DNA of 64,000 nt, from the NCBI RefSeq assembly GCF_902497555.1, contig NZ_CABVGP010000001.1, forward strand, positions 4,382,501-4,446,500. The letters run 5' to 3'. Under the pieces are notes generated by a model that made no database searches, was not told where the DNA came from, and saw nothing but the letters and a program-made list of their open reading frames with translations. The DNA is from Amycolatopsis camponoti (lineage in GTDB: Bacteria; Actinomycetota; Actinomycetes; Mycobacteriales; Pseudonocardiaceae). Of the stretch, positions 46,534 through 54,469 are shown in pieces (the first letter of the stretch is position 1; each line of letters starts with the position of its first letter). Made by a program: the position numbers and the translations under genes.

Positions 46534-47469
46534 CTACTTCAGCCAGCTGGTGGCGAACGCCCGCGCGGGGTTCGCCACCAGCATGGCGGTGACGACGTCG
46601 CCGCCGAGCAGTTTCGCCAGCCGCGGCGCCAGCGTCGTGAGCAAGTAGGACGCCCCCGGCTCGTGGCGGGCCGCCGCGGTCGTGGTGTCGCCGCCGAGCA
46701 GGATCCGGCCGGCGTGCCCGGCCCCGACCAGTGCTTCGAGGCCGTCGAAGAGCCGCCCGTCGGTGGCGTGGTTGGCCCGCGACGGGCCGTCGAACCCGAG
46801 GAAGACGCCGGTCTCGGCGATCGCGCGCTGCAGCGGCGGGTCCGGGTTGCGGTTCAGGTGCCCGAGGATCACCCGTTCGGGCGGTACGTCCAGCTTCTCG
46901 CACAGCAGCTCGGCCACTTCGAGGGCCGCGGTGCCCAGTTCGAGGTGCACCGCGATGGTCGCGCCGGTCTCCTGGTGGGCGATCGCCGCGGCGGTGAGCG
47001 TCAGCCGCGCGTGCGAGTCGATCGTGTGGAACGCGCCGGCCACCTTGACCAGCCCGGCGCGCGGGCCGGTCCGCGGCTCGTCCGGCAGGTCGGCGGGCTG
47101 CGTGCCCTCGGTCAGGTCGGCGACGAAGACGCGGACCAGGTCGTCGACGACGCGGCTCAGGATCACCGGCGCGTAGTGCTCGGCGCGGTGCAGGCCCGTG
47201 GCCGCGACGATGTGCACGCCGACCTCGCCCGACATCCAGGCCAGCTCCCGGGTCCGGCGCGTGAGGCCGTACGGCGTCCACTGCACCAGCGCCCGGCCGC
47301 CGGCGCTCCGGAAGGCGAGCAGTTCGTGGGCGGCTTCGGTGGGGTCGTCCAGCTCCTGGCCGGGCAGCAGCTTCGAGGCGAAGAAGAGGTGGTCGTGCGA
47401 GTTCGTCACGCCCAGATCGGCCGGATCGATGTCGCCGAGCACCGTCCGGACCTTGGGTTCCCCAGTCAC
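46534..47469 (-). CDS. Phosphotriesterase-like metal-dependent hydrolase
   Basis: 311 residues. The amidohydrolase-type metal ligands are in place: HxH in NSHDHLF, the bridging Lys in LVKVAGAF, His in IAVHLELG, His in LGHLNRNP and Asp in LGGDTT. This is the PTE/PHP subfamily, whose members are often lactonases or amidases rather than true phosphotriesterases. The GTG at 47469 is 7 nt after a TACACT -10, and that -10 overlaps the palindrome at 47479-47499. It is divergent from the CGNR regulator, which probably controls it. Confidence 0.85.
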   Translation of the reverse strand: MTGEPKVRTVLGDIDPADLGVTNSHDHLFFASKLLPGQELDDPTEAAHELLAFRSAGGRALVQWTPYGLTRRTRELAWMSGEVGVHIVAATGLHRAEHYAPVILSRVVDDLVRVFVADLTEGTQPADLPDEPRTGPRAGLVKVAGAFHTIDSHARLTLTAAAIAHQETGATIAVHLELGTAALEVAELLCEKLDVPPERVILGHLNRNPDPPLQRAIAETGVFLGFDGPSRANHATDGRLFDGLEALVGAGHAGRILLGGDTTTAAARHEPGASYLLTTLAPRLAKLLGGDVVTAMLVANPARAFATSWLK

Positions 47470-47478
47470 GAGCCCGAG

Positions 47479-47499
47479 TGTAACGCCTCAACCGTTACA
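47479..47499. promoter_or_regulatory. Perfect 7-7-7 palindromic operator between PTE-like and CGNR genes
   Basis: TGTAACG and CGTTACA arms flank a 7-bp spacer. The -10 of the hydrolase gene (TACACT, 47482-47477) and that of the CGNR gene (TACAAT, 47496-47501) both overlap the arms. A bound protein would block both promoters. Confidence 0.7.
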
Positions 47500-47507
47500 A
47501 TGGCGAG

Positions 47508-48053
47508 GTGTCCGACGACTTCCGCCTCGAAATGGGCGCACCCTGGCTGAACCTGCTCGCCACCCGCGGGACGCACTTCGGCCCGCGGCCGGTCGAGCGG
47601 ATCCCGACGGTGGAGCGGCTACGCGACTGGCTGGCGCTTGTGGAACTGACGCCGCTCGCGCCCGTCACGCACGCCGACTTGCGCGAAGCCCACCGCCTCC
47701 GCGAGGTGCTGCGCGAACTAGCGCTGGGCGCGGTCGACGGGGTCGCGCCGCGAGCCGACCAGGTGACCCCGCTGACCGGCTTCCTCAAGACCGAGCCGAT
47801 GCACCTGGCCGCGCTCGACCGGCTGCACCGCAGCGCGCCGCCGACGGCGTCGGAAGCCTTCGCGCGGCTGGCCCATCAGGCGGCCGACTGGCTCACCGGA
47901 CCGCTGCGCGACGACCTGCGCGCGTGCCCGGAGCAGGACTGCCGGGGCGTGTTCGCCGATCCCGGCGGGCGGCGCCGGTGGTGTCCCTCCCCCGCCTGCG
48001 CGAGCCGGGGCCGGGTGCGCGCGCTCAGGGAGCGGCGCCGCGCGGAGTCATGA
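47508..48053 (+). CDS. CGNR zinc-finger regulator with ABATE domain
   Basis: 181 residues. The N-terminal ABATE domain (PWLNLLATRGTHFG, RLRDWLALVELTP) is a presumed ligand-binding fold. The C-terminal CGNR zinc finger has four cysteines: RACPEQDCRGVF and RRWCPSPACASRGR. The finger's usual CGNR box reads CASR here. Such proteins are stress- or ligand-responsive transcription factors. The GTG start is 6 nt after TACAAT, so it is leaderless, and it probably binds the palindrome at 47479 to control itself and the hydrolase. Confidence 0.8.
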   Translation: MSDDFRLEMGAPWLNLLATRGTHFGPRPVERIPTVERLRDWLALVELTPLAPVTHADLREAHRLREVLRELALGAVDGVAPRADQVTPLTGFLKTEPMHLAALDRLHRSAPPTASEAFARLAHQAADWLTGPLRDDLRACPEQDCRGVFADPGGRRRWCPSPACASRGRVRALRERRRAES

Positions 48054-48881
48054 CGGCCACAGGATCCGGCGCATCGGCACGGCACCCCGGGCCCGCTTCC
48101 GCCACTCGCGCGGGTAGCCGAGCGACACCTCTTCGAACCGGACGCCGTCGGCCTCGGTCGTGCGCGGGATGTGCAGGTGGCCGTAGACGGCGATCTCCGC
48201 GCGGTAGCGGACGTGCCAGTCCTCGGTCTTCGTGGTGCCGCACCACAGCGCGAACTCCGGCCAGTACAGCGGCGCCGTCGGGTGGCGGTGCAGCGGCCAG
48301 TGCGACATCAGGATCGTGCCGTGGTCCTCGGGGATCGCGTCGAGGCGTCCGCTGCTGATCTTGAGCCGGTCCTCGCACCACGCCTGCCGGCTCGGGTACG
48401 GATCCGGGTGCAGGAAGTACTCGTCCGTGCAGACCACGCCGGCGGCCCGGGCCTGGCTCAGGGCCTCCTCCAGGGACTTGCCCTCGGCCTCGGGGGTGCG
48501 CCAGCTGTAGTCGTAGAGCAGGAACAACGGCGCGATCGTCAAGGGCCGAGTGCCGTGCCGCCAGACGGGGAACTCGTCTTCGGGCGTGAGCACGTCGATC
48601 GCGCGGCACTGCTCGACGAGGTACTCGTAGCGCGCCTGCCCGCGAAGCTGGCATTCGTCGTTGTTCGTGGTCCACAGCTCGTGGTTGCCCGGTACCCAGA
48701 CGACCTTCGCGAACCGCTCGCGCAGGGTCTTCAAGGTCCCGATGGTCGCCTCGGCCCGCTCGGCGACGTCCCCGGCGACGAGCAGCCAGTCACCGGGGGT
48801 CTCCGGGACGACGTCGTCGAGGATCGGGCCGTTGCCCTCGTGGGTCACGTGGAGGTCGCTGGTGGCGAAGAGGTGCGGCAC
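48048..48881 (-). CDS. Calcineurin-like metallophosphoesterase
   Basis: 277 residues. The metal-binding set is complete: TSDLHV, AGDVAE, PGNHELW, SHWPLH and YGHLHI. The family cleaves phosphoesters of nucleotides or other molecules; the substrate is unknown. The start at 48881 is a GTG where family similarity begins (PHLFATSDL); its ribosome site is unusually close, so the precise start is uncertain. The 5' end overlaps the MFS gene's 3' end by about 37 bp on the same strand. Confidence 0.82.
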   Translation of the reverse strand: MPHLFATSDLHVTHEGNGPILDDVVPETPGDWLLVAGDVAERAEATIGTLKTLRERFAKVVWVPGNHELWTTNNDECQLRGQARYEYLVEQCRAIDVLTPEDEFPVWRHGTRPLTIAPLFLLYDYSWRTPEAEGKSLEEALSQARAAGVVCTDEYFLHPDPYPSRQAWCEDRLKISSGRLDAIPEDHGTILMSHWPLHRHPTAPLYWPEFALWCGTTKTEDWHVRYRAEIAVYGHLHIPRTTEADGVRFEEVSLGYPREWRKRARGAVPMRRILWPS

Positions 48882-50107
48882 CCCTCCACCGTAACCATCG
48901 AAGACGGGGAAGTTCCGCGAATCCCGCGCTTCCGCGCCAGCATGAGCACTCCGGCGAACACGTAGACGCCGGCCTGGATGTCCAGCAGCGGCGCCGGGCC
49001 GGTCGTCGCGACCAGCGTGCCCGCCAGCAACGCCCCCACCGTCGTGAACGTCGCGATCGCGGCGAACGCCGTGCTCAGCACCCGGCCCGCCCGCTCCGGG
49101 GCCACCGCGCTCTGGATCTCCGACAGCACGCCCGCGCCCGCGGCCACGCCCGGTGCGCCGACCAGGACGAACAACCCCACGTACAGCCCCAGCGCGGTCG
49201 TCACCAGGTACAGGTTCCAGATCACCGCGGAAATCAGGCCCAGCGCGATCGAACCCCAGCCGAGCAGCGTCGCCGGTGCCACCCGCCGCGCCACCGTGGC
49301 CAGCGCGAACCCGGCCGCCAGCCCGCCGATCGCCTGCACGCCGCGCAGCAGGCCCGCGTCGGCTTCGCTGCCGCCCAGCACGTCCAGGACGTACACCACG
49401 AACAGCACCAGGAACATGCCCTGCGCCAGGGACGTGAACACGACCGCGAGCCCGGTCCGCCACAGGCGGCGGTTGTGCGTGATCTCGCGCAGTCCGTCGA
49501 GCCAGGCCCGCACCACCGGCTCGGGCCTGGCGGCCGGCACCGGCGCGCTCACCCGGCGGAACGGCTTGGCCAGCAGCGCCGCCGCCACCGCCAGCACCAC
49601 CAGGTAGCCGGTCACGACGTCGGCGAGCCCGCCGAAACCGAGCAGCGCGCCGCCCGCCCAGCCGCCGGCCAGCCGCGCGACGCTGCCGTTCACGCTCATC
49701 AGCCCGTTCGCCCCGGTGACCTCCTCGACGCCGACCAGCTCCGGGACCAGGGCGTTGCGCGCCGGTTCGAACACCGACGCCAAGGCCGCTTGACCGGCCA
49801 TCACCGCGTACACCACGACGACGCCGGGCTCGGACAGCAGCGGCAGCGCGACGACCGCCAGCCCGCAGCAGACGCCGAACAGCACCGCCCGCCGGTTCCA
49901 GCGGTCGGCCACGACGCCCGCGACCGGGCTCAGCAGCACCGCGGGCAGCAGGCCGAGCACGATGCTCAGCGCCGTCGTCGCGGCGGAGCCGGTGCGCTGG
50001 AAGACGTACACCGGCAGCGCCACCTGCAGCATCCACTCGGCTGTCTCGCCGAAGAACGCGGCCACCCACAACCGCGCGAACGCCGGAACCCCCAGCAACT
50101 GCTTCAT
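48845..50107 (-). CDS. MFS transporter (MFS_3/enterobactin-exporter-like)
   Basis: 420 residues with about twelve membrane helices. The first loop region FARLWVAAFFGETAEWMLQVALPVYVF and the helix-2/3 loop GVVADRWNRRAVLFG are typical of the MFS_3 group of drug or siderophore exporters. The ATG at 50107 shares ATGA with the stop of the ArsR-type gene, so the two are translationally coupled: regulator first, then transporter. The cargo is unknown. Confidence 0.85.
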   Translation of the reverse strand: MKQLLGVPAFARLWVAAFFGETAEWMLQVALPVYVFQRTGSAATTALSIVLGLLPAVLLSPVAGVVADRWNRRAVLFGVCCGLAVVALPLLSEPGVVVVYAVMAGQAALASVFEPARNALVPELVGVEEVTGANGLMSVNGSVARLAGGWAGGALLGFGGLADVVTGYLVVLAVAAALLAKPFRRVSAPVPAARPEPVVRAWLDGLREITHNRRLWRTGLAVVFTSLAQGMFLVLFVVYVLDVLGGSEADAGLLRGVQAIGGLAAGFALATVARRVAPATLLGWGSIALGLISAVIWNLYLVTTALGLYVGLFVLVGAPGVAAGAGVLSEIQSAVAPERAGRVLSTAFAAIATFTTVGALLAGTLVATTGPAPLLDIQAGVYVFAGVLMLARKRGIRGTSPSSMVTVEGCRTSSPPATST

Positions 50108-50691
50108 TCCTCCGCCTTCCCCGAGTGTTCGATGCGCGGGAACGCCCGCAGGCCGACGTGCACCGGGCGCGCGTCCGCGGGGGCGTCGGTCCGGATGGCG
50201 CCGACGTAGGGCCGGACCAGCGCGTCGATCGCGGCGGTCAGCCGGGTCAGCTCCTCGGGCGTGACGCGCAGCGCGTACGTCGCCAGCCCGGACGCGGCCC
50301 GCCACGCGGGGTCGAGGCCGTCGAGCGAGTCCAGGTACCGCTGGGTCAGCTCCTGCTCGTGGCCCAGGGTCGCGCCCACCATGCCGAGCTGGGCGGCCCG
50401 GTGCGCCGGGTCGTCGGCCAGCTCCCCCATCTCGAGCCCGACCTGGCGGGCGCGCCACGGCCGTTCGCGGCCGTCCTCGGCGTCGGCCCGTTCGACGAGG
50501 CCGTACTGCGCGAGCTGCCGCAGGTGCCAGCTGCAGTTGGACGCGGTCGAGCCGACGGCCTCGGCGCACTCGCTCGCGGTGCGCGGGCCGACGGCGGTCA
50601 GGTGGTTCAGCAGCGCCGAGCGCAGCGGGTGGGACAAGGCGCGCAGCAGCTCGACGTCCTCGATCCGCTTGCGCGGTGGCAGCTCGGCCAT
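50104..50691 (-). CDS. ArsR-type winged-helix regulator of the MFS operon
   Basis: 195 residues. The N-terminal winged helix is LLRALSHPLRSALLNHLT, SECAEAVGSTASNCSWHLRQLAQYGLVE. The remaining ~110 residues form a long helical region with no metal-binding cysteine cluster. It is larger than classical ArsR and fits the PadR/ArsR-like regulators that sense small molecules. ATG start at 50691. It is followed by the MFS gene with ATGA overlap, and its promoter contains a 30-bp palindrome at 50705-50734, so it should repress its own operon. Confidence 0.82.
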   Translation of the reverse strand: MAELPPRKRIEDVELLRALSHPLRSALLNHLTAVGPRTASECAEAVGSTASNCSWHLRQLAQYGLVERADAEDGRERPWRARQVGLEMGELADDPAHRAAQLGMVGATLGHEQELTQRYLDSLDGLDPAWRAASGLATYALRVTPEELTRLTAAIDALVRPYVGAIRTDAPADARPVHVGLRAFPRIEHSGKAEE

Positions 50692-50704
50692 GGGTCGTCC
50701 GATC

Positions 50705-50734
50705 TGAAAGAGTCATTTCGAAAGTACTCTTTCA
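50705..50734. promoter_or_regulatory. 30-bp operator with perfect 9-bp arms, ArsR-MFS operon
   Basis: TGAAAGAGT and ACTCTTTCA arms enclose 12 bp that contain a second palindrome, TTTCGAAA. A consensus -35 TTGACA lies at 50757-50762 (minus strand), so the operator covers the -10/start region of the operon promoter. Confidence 0.75.
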
Positions 50735-50785
50735 TAGTTGGTCCCGCCTGCGGGTTTGTCAAGCGGGTCCGCTATCGTTCGCGGG

Positions 50786-50812
50786 GCAGCCACTGCTCAA
50801 GGCAGTGACTGC
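50786..50812. promoter_or_regulatory. Inverted repeat upstream of the marR-like pseudogene
   Basis: GCAGCCACTGC and GCAGTGACTGC are complementary at 10 of 11 positions around a 5-nt spacer. It lies 25 bp before the marR-like reading frame and may be its former operator. Confidence 0.4.
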
Positions 50813-50837
50813 TTCGTCACCCGACCTTGGATGGACG

Positions 50838-51313
50838 TTGCCCGACCAGCGCGAACTCGCCACCTCCGCCGCCCTCGCCCTCCCCCGCTTCGTGGGCTCG
50901 ACCGCGCTCTTCCACGCCGCGGTCGCCGAGCGGATGGCCGTCACCCCGACCGAGCTGCACTGCCTGCACCTGCTCCACGGCGGGGTCAGCGACTCCCCGA
51001 CCGAGCTCGCCCGGCTGCTCGGGATGTCCATGGCGCGTTCACGCGACTGCTCGACCGGATGGCGCAGCACCGGCTCGCCGAGCGCGCCCCGGACCCGGCC
51101 GACCGCCGCCGGCTCGTCGTCCGGCCGCTGCCCGACCGGATGGCCGAGCTCGCGGAGCTGTACGCGCCGATGGCCCGGTTCGTCGGCGAGCGGCTGGCGC
51201 GCCTGGACCGGCGTCAGCTGACCGCCCTCGTCGGCTTCCTCACCGACGGGACCGCCGCCGCCGAACAGGCGGCGGGGAACCTGCCGGATGTGACCCAGGC
51301 CATAACCAGTTGA
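50838..51313 (+). pseudogene. MarR-family regulator broken by a one-base deletion
   Basis: The first part, from a TTG at 50838, encodes a MarR N-terminus (FVGSTALFHAAVAERMAVTPTELHCLHLLHGG ... ELARLLGMSM). After about 51032 the rest of the family fold continues only in another frame: FTRLLDRMAQHRLAERAPDPADRRRLVV, the wing, and an intact C-terminus ending at 51313. Adding one base near 51032-51034 restores a single 158-residue MarR, the usual size. The damage lies in the recognition helix. It is either a recent inactivation, a sequencing error or programmed frameshifting; no slippery site is evident. It sits upstream of the ABC-F resistance gene, which it probably controlled. Confidence 0.75.
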
Positions 51314-51470
51314 CTAACTCTACGGATGTTGCGTTAACCTGGTTCCACTATGAAGAACTGACCCGCGCCCATCCCGCTTCCGAGGCGGCACCCGGTCGAG
51401 CCTGACGCTCCCGCGTGCCACGACGCCCGGCGGGATTCCCGCTTTTCTCATCCGGGCCCGGTGATCGCGC
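51314..51470 (+). promoter_or_regulatory. Leader of the ABC-F gene with a mini-ORF
   Basis: The 157-nt gap holds a TTGACT -35-like box (51310-51315), a downstream AT-rich stretch, and the sequence ATGAAGAACTGA at 51349, a three-codon ORF (Met-Lys-Asn-stop). A terminator-like hairpin follows at 51430. A larger alternative stem pairs GCCCGG (51425-51430) with CCGGGC (51452-51457), just before the ABC-F ATG, which has no clear ribosome site. This resembles antibiotic-induced attenuation leaders of ABC-F genes. Confidence 0.5.
51430..51446 (+). terminator. Terminator-like hairpin in the ABC-F leader
   Basis: GCGGG-ATT-CCCGC followed by TTTT. A short GC stem with a U-tract inside a leader is the form of an attenuator. 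The stem is only 5 bp, so the call is tentative. Confidence 0.45.
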
Positions 51471-53102
51471 ATGTCTTCCCTTTTTCCCTTGCAGGCCAAG
51501 GACGTCGTCTTCGGCTACGGCACCCGCGTCGTCCTCGACGGCGTCACGCTGACCGCGTCGGCCGGGCAGCGGCTCGGCCTGGTCGGCGAGAACGGCACCG
51601 GCAAGTCCACGCTGCTGCGGCTGCTCGCCGGGCTCGAAGAGCCGCGCTCCGGCGAGGTCCGCCGCGGCCCGGACGTCGGGTTCCTGCTGCAGGAGCTGCC
51701 GTTCCCGCTGGAGGCGACCTTCGCCGACGTCCTCGACGACGCCCTCGCCGAGATCCGCGCGGCCACCGCCCGGCTCGACGAGCTGACCGCGGCGATGACC
51801 GACCGGCCCGACGACGAAGGCGTGCTCGACGAGTACGGCCGCGTCCTGGACTGGGCCCAGGCCCACGACCTGTGGGACGCCGACCGCCGCGCGAAGCTCG
51901 TCTGCGACGGGCTCGGCCTCGGCGGCGTCGAACCCGACCGGCGGCTCGGCACGCTGTCCGGCGGGCAGCGGTCCCGGCTGGGCCTGGCCGCGCTGCTCGT
52001 CCGGCGGCCGGAAACCCTGCTGCTGGACGAGCCGACCAACCACCTCGACGACGCCGCGATGGACTTCCTCGAACGCCACCTCACCGAACTGACCGGGATA
52101 GTCGTGCTGTCGTCGCACGACCGGGTGTTCCTCGACGCCGTCTGCACGGACATCGTCGATCTGGACCCGGCCGCGGCCGACCGCCAGGCGGGAGGGGCCG
52201 TCCGCTACGGCGGCAGCTATTCGGACTACCTCGGGCACAAGAAGGCCGAGCGGGCGCGGTGGGAGCAGCGCTTCGCCGAAGAACAGGAGGAGCTGAAGGA
52301 GCTGCGGGAGACCGTCGCGGTCACCGCGCGCAACGTCGCCTACGGCCGCGCCCCGCGTGACAACGACAAGTTCATCCACCACTTCAAGGGCGCCCGGGTC
52401 CAGAAGACGATCTCGCGGCGGGTGCGCGATGCCGAGCAGCGGCTCGAGCACCTCGAACGCGACCAGGTGCGCAAACCCCCGGCGCCGCTGCGGTTCCGGG
52501 CGGAGCTCACCGGGCACGCGACCGGCGACGGACCCGCGATCTCGGTGCGCTCGCTGGAAGTGCCGGGCCGGCTGAGCCTGCCCCGGCTCGACGTCGACGC
52601 CTCGGCCCGGCTGCTCGTCACCGGCGGGAACGGCGCCGGGAAGTCGACGCTGCTGTCCGTGCTGGCGGGGCGGCTCAGCCCGGCGAGCGGTGCCGTCCAC
52701 TTCGGACACGGTGTGCGCGTCGGCCTGCTGGAGCAGGACGTCGCCTTTCCGGATCCGGAGCGGACGGCGGCCCGGGTCTACCGGGGCGCGCTCGGCGAGG
52801 ACGCTCCCCCGCTGAGCCACCTGGGCTTGCTGGCATCCCGGGATCTGCGGCAGCCGGTCGGCGCGCTTTCGGTGGGCCAGCGGCGCCGGCTGGCCCTGGC
52901 GATCCTGCTCGCGGAACCGCCGGACGTGCTCCTGCTCGACGAGCCGACGAACCACATTTCGCTGACCCTGGCGGAAGAACTGTTCACGGCGCTGGATACG
53001 GCGCCGGGCGCGGTCGTCATCGCGTCCCACGACCGGTGGCTGCGCCGCGACTGGCCGGGCGACCACCTGGAACTGGCCGACGGCCGTCCCGTCGCCGTGT
53101 AG
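51471..53102 (+). CDS. ABC-F ribosomal protection protein (antibiotic-resistance type)
   Basis: 543 residues with two nucleotide-binding domains and no membrane segment, the ABC-F layout. Domain 1: GENGTGKST (near 38-46), LSGGQRSRLGLA (near 161), LLLDEPTNHLDD. Domain 2: GGNGAGKST (near 386), signature LSVGQRRRLALA instead of LSGGQ, and LLLDEPTNHIS. The LSVGQ variant is seen in the TlrC/VarM/LmrC group of actinobacterial macrolide and lincosamide resistance proteins, as I recall. The linker between the domains (residues ~240-330) carries the interdomain helices that displace drugs from the ribosome. The leader suggests induction by attenuation. Confidence 0.85.
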   Translation: MSSLFPLQAKDVVFGYGTRVVLDGVTLTASAGQRLGLVGENGTGKSTLLRLLAGLEEPRSGEVRRGPDVGFLLQELPFPLEATFADVLDDALAEIRAATARLDELTAAMTDRPDDEGVLDEYGRVLDWAQAHDLWDADRRAKLVCDGLGLGGVEPDRRLGTLSGGQRSRLGLAALLVRRPETLLLDEPTNHLDDAAMDFLERHLTELTGIVVLSSHDRVFLDAVCTDIVDLDPAAADRQAGGAVRYGGSYSDYLGHKKAERARWEQRFAEEQEELKELRETVAVTARNVAYGRAPRDNDKFIHHFKGARVQKTISRRVRDAEQRLEHLERDQVRKPPAPLRFRAELTGHATGDGPAISVRSLEVPGRLSLPRLDVDASARLLVTGGNGAGKSTLLSVLAGRLSPASGAVHFGHGVRVGLLEQDVAFPDPERTAARVYRGALGEDAPPLSHLGLLASRDLRQPVGALSVGQRRRLALAILLAEPPDVLLLDEPTNHISLTLAEELFTALDTAPGAVVIASHDRWLRRDWPGDHLELADGRPVAV

Positions 53103-53112
53103 GCCGTTATAC
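53097..53112. other. Degenerate copy of the 16-bp palindrome
   Basis: GTGTAGGCCGTTATAC differs from GTATAGGTCGTTATAC at two positions and overlaps the ABC-F stop codon. It is not in a promoter position (the genes on both sides converge), so it is probably coincidence or a decayed site. Confidence 0.3.
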
Positions 53113-53121
53113 ACCCGCCGG

Positions 53122-53151
53122 GGGCGGAGCTTTCCCGGGAAAGCTCCGCCC
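53122..53151. terminator. Bidirectional terminator between the ABC-F gene and mshC
   Basis: A perfect 30-bp palindrome: arms GGGCGGAGCTTTCCC and GGGAAAGCTCCGCCC meet without spacer. It lies in the gap between two convergent genes and contains U-rich and A-rich stretches on both strands. Confidence 0.8.
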
Positions 53152-53159
53152 TCGGGTCG

Positions 53160-54398
53160 TCAGAGGGTGATGCCGAGGAGGGCGTCGACGGCGGTGCGGA
53201 GCAGGCCGGGCGCCGTCGAGTCCGTGCCGTCGCGGCGCAGGGCCTCGCTCGCCCACGCGTCGATCGCCGCCAGGGCCTTCGGGGTGTCGAGGTCGTCCGA
53301 AAGGTGGTCGCGCAGCCGGGAGATCGTGTCCTCGGCGGACGGTCCGGCCGGCAGGGCGACGGCTTCCCGCCAGCGCGCCAGCCGGGCCTCTGCCTCGGTC
53401 AGCAGCGAGGACGTCCAGGCGCGGTCCTGGCGGTAGTGGCCGGCGAACAGCGCGAGCCGGATCGCGCCCGGGTCGACCTGGTCGGCCCGCAGCCGCGAGA
53501 CGAACACCAGGTTCCCGCGCGACTTCGACATCTTCTCGCCGTCTAGGCCGATCATTCCCGCGTGCACGTAGTGGCGGGCGAAAGGCCCGTCCTTGGCGAC
53601 GGCTTCGGCGTGCGCCGCGCTGTACTCGTGGTGCGGGAAGATCAGGTCCGAGCCACCACCCTGGAGGTCGAACCCGAGGCCGAGGCGGTTGACGGCGATC
53701 GCGCTGCACTCGATGTGCCAGCCCGGGCGGCCCGCGCCCAGCTCCGACTCCCACGACGGCTCGCCCTCGCGGGCCACGCGCCACAGCAGCGCGTCCAGCG
53801 GGTGACGCTTGCCGGCGCGGTCGGGGTCGCCGCCGCGCTCGGCGAAGAACTTGGTCATGGTCGGCTCGTCGTAGTTCGATTCGTAGCCGAACCTGCCGGT
53901 CGCCGTGTGGTCGAAGTAGACGTCCGGGAACTCCGGGTCGTCCGCCCGGTAGGCGGCGCCGTTCGCGAGCAGCTTCGCGATGACCTCGACGATCTCCGGG
54001 ATGCTCTCCACCGCGCCGACGAACTGCTTCGGCGGCAGTACCCGCAGGGCCACCATGTCCTCGCGGAACAGCGCCGTCTCGCGCATGCCCAGCACGACCC
54101 AGTCGTCCTGGTCGCGCTGGGCGCGCTCGAGCAGCGGCTCGTCGATGTCCGTCACGTTCTGCACGTAGTGGACGTCGTGCCCGTTGTCCCGCCACACGCG
54201 GTTCACGAGGTCGAAGGCCAGGTACGTCGCGGCGTGCCCCAGATGCGTCGCGTCGTAGGGCGTGATGCCGCAGACGTACATCCGGGCGGTGGCGCCGGGC
54301 GCGGTCGGGCGGATCTGCCCGGTGGCCGTGTCGTGGAGCCGCAGCGGGCGGGGGGTGCCGGGGATGCGGGGCACGTCGACCGATGACCAAGTCTGCAT
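53160..54398 (-). CDS. mshC: MshC, cysteine:GlcN-inositol ligase of mycothiol synthesis
   Basis: 412 residues. It joins cysteine to glucosaminyl-inositol using ATP, the third step to mycothiol. The CysRS-like fold shows the zinc-binding and HIGH regions in [20 protein letters not shown], the WHIECSAIA cysteine/histidine site and the KMSKSRGN signature. The lack of an anticodon-binding domain separates it from cysteinyl-tRNA synthetase. The ATG at 54398 lies 7 nt after a TACAGT -10, so it should be leaderless. It is the last gene of the mycobacterial-type order seen in this window (Rv2130c). Confidence 0.95.
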   Translation of the reverse strand: MQTWSSVDVPRIPGTPRPLRLHDTATGQIRPTAPGATARMYVCGITPYDATHLGHAATYLAFDLVNRVWRDNGHDVHYVQNVTDIDEPLLERAQRDQDDWVVLGMRETALFREDMVALRVLPPKQFVGAVESIPEIVEVIAKLLANGAAYRADDPEFPDVYFDHTATGRFGYESNYDEPTMTKFFAERGGDPDRAGKRHPLDALLWRVAREGEPSWESELGAGRPGWHIECSAIAVNRLGLGFDLQGGGSDLIFPHHEYSAAHAEAVAKDGPFARHYVHAGMIGLDGEKMSKSRGNLVFVSRLRADQVDPGAIRLALFAGHYRQDRAWTSSLLTEAEARLARWREAVALPAGPSAEDTISRLRDHLSDDLDTPKALAAIDAWASEALRRDGTDSTAPGLLRTAVDALLGITL

Positions 54399-54405
54399 AC
54401 CCCCG

Positions 54406-54411
54406 ACTGTA
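54406..54411 (-). promoter_or_regulatory. -10 element of mshC (leaderless)
   Basis: TACAGT on the minus strand ends 7 nt before the mshC ATG. Confidence 0.5.
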
Positions 54412-54469
54412 AGCGCTGCCTCCGGCACCCTCCCGCCCGGTGGGACTCCTCCCCCACCTGGAGCAGCGG

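Noticed and set aside
50838..51313. Programmed ribosomal frameshift in the MarR gene
   Set aside because: No slippery heptamer or strong downstream structure is evident at the junction, and MarR regulators are not known to use frameshifting; deletion or sequencing error is simpler.
53097..53112. Fourth functional copy of the 16-bp palindrome
   Set aside because: Two mismatches, overlap with a stop codon and a position between convergent genes argue against an operator.
53160..54398. Cysteinyl-tRNA synthetase
   Set aside because: The protein is ~412 residues, lacks the C-terminal anticodon-binding domain and has the MshC-type gene position, so mycothiol ligase fits better.
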